A stretch of DNA of 64,000 nucleotides from Nonlabens ulvanivorans. Its GTDB lineage: Bacteria > Bacteroidota > Bacteroidia > Flavobacteriales > Flavobacteriaceae. The position numbers and the translations under genes were made by a program. Below are positions 62,092-64,000 of the stretch, piece by piece. The stretch covers positions 59,257-123,256 of the forward strand of contig NZ_JPJI01000012.1 of NCBI RefSeq assembly GCF_000732625.1. The letters run 5' to 3'. Positions within the stretch are counted from its first letter, which is position 1; every line of letters begins with the position of its first letter. The notes beneath the pieces are model-generated. The model ran no database searches. It was not told where the DNA came from and saw only the letters and a list, made by a program, of their open reading frames with translations.

Positions 62092-62675
62092 TATATTTTT
62101 TTCATTAGTTTAATAAATATCTCTTTATCCTGTCTTTCCTTTACAGAATTGTAACATGACTCCATTATAATAATTTTGAAGTGTGACTCGAAAAGCTTAA
62201 TATATTCTGTAATAATGCCTCCAAATGGAGGTCCGTTCAATTTGTTTTCAAAGTTAAATAAAACACCAACTAATCTACCGTTGTCTTTTAATAGTTGATG
62301 TGTCTTTTTAATGTAGCTTTCGCGAAAGCGTGGTTCTAAAGCACAAAAAAATGTTTGTTCTAATATTAAATCATACTTGCCATTATGATCAAAAAAATCC
62401 TGTTGTACAAAATTACAGCAGGGTAGGGCTATCTTTTCTTTGGCATATTTAATAGGTGATGATGCAATATCTAAAATAGTAATGTTCTTAAAACCGCTGT
62501 TAAAGAGATATTCTGCTTCATATGCGTTACCAGCACCTGGGATCAAAATAGATATGTCTTTATCTGTTAATTGATCAATGTAATTCTTTAAAGGTGTAGA
62601 TACTTTTCCTAAATCCCATCCAATTGAGTTGTTGGTATATCTCTCTTGCCAGTATTGTTGATCTAATTTAATCAT
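62091..62675 (-). CDS. Thiopurine S-methyltransferase-like SAM methyltransferase
   Basis: 194 residues. YWQERYTNNSIGWDLGKVSTPL near 8-29 is the TPMT-family N-terminus. SAM motifs: ILIPGAGNAYEAEYLFNSGF near 42 and ILDIASSPIKYAKEKI near 66; YDLILEQTFFCALEPRFRESYIKK near 106. The methyl acceptor in bacteria is unclear. FRES within this last motif is encoded by the palindrome at 62316-62329. Coupled to the S4 protein gene by a four-base overlap. Confidence 0.85.
   Translation of the reverse strand: MIKLDQQYWQERYTNNSIGWDLGKVSTPLKNYIDQLTDKDISILIPGAGNAYEAEYLFNSGFKNITILDIASSPIKYAKEKIALPCCNFVQQDFFDHNGKYDLILEQTFFCALEPRFRESYIKKTHQLLKDNGRLVGVLFNFENKLNGPPFGGIITEYIKLFESHFKIIIMESCYNSVKERQDKEIFIKLMKKI
62316..62329. 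repeat. GCTTTCGCGAAAGC palindrome, copy 14 (inside a CDS)
   Basis: Perfect 14-bp copy in the TPMT-like gene. Here the frame is shifted and gives FRES instead of AFAKA. Confidence 0.9.
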
Positions 62676-63052
62676 TCTTCCTCATCTTGTTGGCCTAGTA
62701 AATCGTTTAAGTCTCTACGATCTTTTTTAGTGGGTCTTCCTTCACCTTTGCGTCTATAATAATCTTGATTCAGTTCTATCATTTTTCGAGCTTCAAAATT
62801 TTCCTGTGGAGTACGATCTAACCTATATAAATTGACTAGTTTATTACCTACTCGACTATCTGGCAGGTCTATTACTTCAATTACATAGTTGATTTGGTCT
62901 TTACGTAATTTTATTATATCTCCAGGATATACATCTCTAGATGGTTTGATAATTGAATCGCCAACTCTGATTCGTCCTTTTTTTGCGGCATCGGTAGCCT
63001 TGCTTCTAGTTTTGAAGTATCTAGTAGCCCATAAATATTTATCCACTCGCAT
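62672..63052 (-). CDS. S4 RNA-binding protein, Hsp15/HslR-like
   Basis: 126 residues. The S4 domain MRVDKYLWATRYFKTRSKATDAAKKGRIRVGDSIIKPSRDV occupies the N-terminus. A basic tail follows (GRPTKKDRRDLNDLL). Hsp15 relatives rescue stalled 50S subunits; such a role here is inferred from the family. First gene of a three-gene minus-strand unit. Confidence 0.9.
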   Translation of the reverse strand: MRVDKYLWATRYFKTRSKATDAAKKGRIRVGDSIIKPSRDVYPGDIIKLRKDQINYVIEVIDLPDSRVGNKLVNLYRLDRTPQENFEARKMIELNQDYYRRKGEGRPTKKDRRDLNDLLGQQDEEE

Positions 63053-63101
63053 AACAGAAGCTTTAATTAAGCGTTATCTCAACAAAAGTACTAGAAAATA
63101 C

Positions 63102-63109
63102 TATCTTTG
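63102..63109 (+). promoter_or_regulatory. -7 element of the FKBP lipoprotein gene
   Basis: TATCTTTG 13 bases before the ATG at 63123; no TTG at the expected distance. Confidence 0.35.
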
Positions 63110-63122
63110 AGCGCTTAAAAAA

Positions 63123-64000
63123 ATGAAGATGAGAAACCTTAAATACATTGTGACTAGTTGTCTGTTTATAATTATAGCAATCGCCTGTAGTCCAGATGAT
63201 GATTCAACAACGGTTGCAATTAGAGATCGACAAGAAGTTGATCTTGAAGATCAATTAGAGCTACAGAATTACTTAGATACCCATTTTTGGAACTATGAAG
63301 ATTTTGCAACAAATCCTGCAGGTAGTGATTTTGAGATAAAATTTGATTCTTTAGTAGGTGTGAATGCAAATAAAATCCCATTATCTCAACAGGTGACTAC
63401 TTCTATTTTAAGAAGAGAGGATATTGATTATACGGTTTACACACTAAATGTTAGACAAGGTGGTGGTGCAAAGTCTCCATCATTTGCAGATAGTACTTTA
63501 GTGAGTTATAAAGGTTATCAATTAAATAAGGAAATGAATGATGATGGTTCTTATCAACAGATTGTTTTTGATTCTTCAACAAACGCAATTTGGTTTGATT
63601 TGCCTCAAGTTGTGAGTGGTTTTATGGAAGGTGTGACTCAATTTAATGAAGCTACCACCATTACACCGCAACCCGATGGTACATTATCATATGATGATGG
63701 TGGAATTGGTGCTGTATTCATGCCATCTGGTTTAGGCTATTTTTCTAGTTCGGTATCTGGTATTCCAGCATATTCGCCTTTGGTTTTTACTTTTCAGCTT
63801 AGAGCTGTGAAAATCACTGATCACGATGGTGATGGAGTGTTTTCTAAATTTGAAGATTTGGATGGAGATCGTAATTTAAGGTCATCTGATAATGCAGATA
63901 ATACCGATGAAGATACGATAGGTGCTTTTAACTATATAGATGCTGATGATGATAATGATGGTGTTGATACCATCGATGAAAATGCAGATCCTAATGGGGA
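63123..64000 (+). CDS. FKBP-type isomerase lipoprotein with Asp-rich calcium-type repeats, 3'-truncated
   Basis: Open from ATG 63123 (or 63129) to the window edge, 292 codons visible. Lipobox FIIIAIACS at about residue 23. FKBP domain about residues 110-235: VSYKGYQLN, FDSSTNAIWFDLPQVVSGFMEGVTQF, and IPAYSPLVFTFQLRAVKI. A thrombospondin-3-like acidic stretch follows: DHDGDGVFSKFEDLDGDRNL and DADDDNDGVDTIDE, each with D-x-D-G-D-G spacing. It is probably an outer-membrane-attached, calcium-stabilised isomerase of the group related to gliding-associated FKBPs. The stop lies beyond the window. Confidence 0.85.
   Translation, partial: MKMRNLKYIVTSCLFIIIAIACSPDDDSTTVAIRDRQEVDLEDQLELQNYLDTHFWNYEDFATNPAGSDFEIKFDSLVGVNANKIPLSQQVTTSILRREDIDYTVYTLNVRQGGGAKSPSFADSTLVSYKGYQLNKEMNDDGSYQQIVFDSSTNAIWFDLPQVVSGFMEGVTQFNEATTITPQPDGTLSYDDGGIGAVFMPSGLGYFSSSVSGIPAYSPLVFTFQLRAVKITDHDGDGVFSKFEDLDGDRNLRSSDNADNTDEDTIGAFNYIDADDDNDGVDTIDENADPNG

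Overview
The window is a low-GC chromosomal segment from a marine-type member of the Flavobacteriaceae (Bacteroidota). The evidence is TTG-N17-20-TAnnTTTG promoters, type IX secretion C-terminal domains, many small lipoproteins, a tmRNA with tag GENNYALAA, a mitochondrial-type aconitase and a myxol/saproxanthin-type carotenoid operon. A GC-rich palindrome, GCTTTCGCGAAAGC, occurs 14 times perfectly and once degenerately, both between and inside genes. The carotenoid gene set and this palindrome resemble Nonlabens-like flavobacteria, but that genus assignment is an inference.

Layout. 1-3.3 kb: the 3' part of uxaC, then a decayed RHS locus with an intact papain-like C-terminal domain, a candidate lipoprotein immunity gene and a second RHS core fragment. 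3.3-3.8 kb: tmRNA (minus strand). 3.9-5.8 kb: a cupredoxin-like protein and a saccharopine/alanine dehydrogenase-type oxidoreductase. 5.8-11.3 kb (minus): a six-gene, translationally coupled membrane-protein operon led by a Coq4-family gene, then a small winged-helix regulator, an EF-hand-like lipoprotein and another membrane protein; an identical 19-bp inverted repeat lies at the head of both outer transcription units. 11.4-14.3 kb: DUF1801 protein, GH25 lysozyme, di-haem peroxidase, GIN-domain protein. 14.5-18.8 kb (minus): kdsA plus a persulfide/rhodanese/thioredoxin cluster. 18.9-27.4 kb: cysteine-cluster protein, DUF2059 protein, metalloprotease lipoprotein, folD, ffh, a PNGase F homologue, an FKBP and typA.

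27.4-33.3 kb: a small T9SS cargo gene, a TPR-CHAT caspase-like membrane protein with a lipoprotein partner, and a divergent ECF sigma/TPR membrane protein pair. 33.3-37 kb: acyltransferase, sugar aminotransferase and flippase, resembling the wecD-wecE-wzxE order. 37-44.8 kb: DnaQ-like exonuclease, a T9SS gene remnant, a type B sorted PKD protein, YhhN-like protein, FAD-linked oxidase and small genes. 45-50.4 kb: three consecutive parvulin-type chaperones, MoxR and a 57-aa membrane protein. 50.4-53 kb: aconitase behind a Fur-like site and a long inverted repeat.

53-60.6 kb: a carotenoid cluster. A MerR/B12-binding regulator heads a tightly overlapping operon crtI-crtB-crtZ-crtD-cruF-crtY, with a convergent crtA-like 2-hydroxylase. 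Together these genes could make a monocyclic, hydroxylated carotenoid such as myxol. 60.7-64 kb: tRNA-Leu(GAG), tRNA-Lys(UUU), aroK, a PyrR-like phosphoribosyltransferase, a TPMT-like methyltransferase, an S4 protein and a 3'-truncated FKBP lipoprotein running off the window.

The most promising leads are the palindrome family (which in genes adds in-frame AFAKA or FRES), the regulator/operator/Coq4 membrane operon, the CHAT-ECF locus with its private TGTTACCC sites, the RHS toxin/immunity module, and a CarH-like regulator that keeps most B12-pocket residues but lacks the photolysis histidine.
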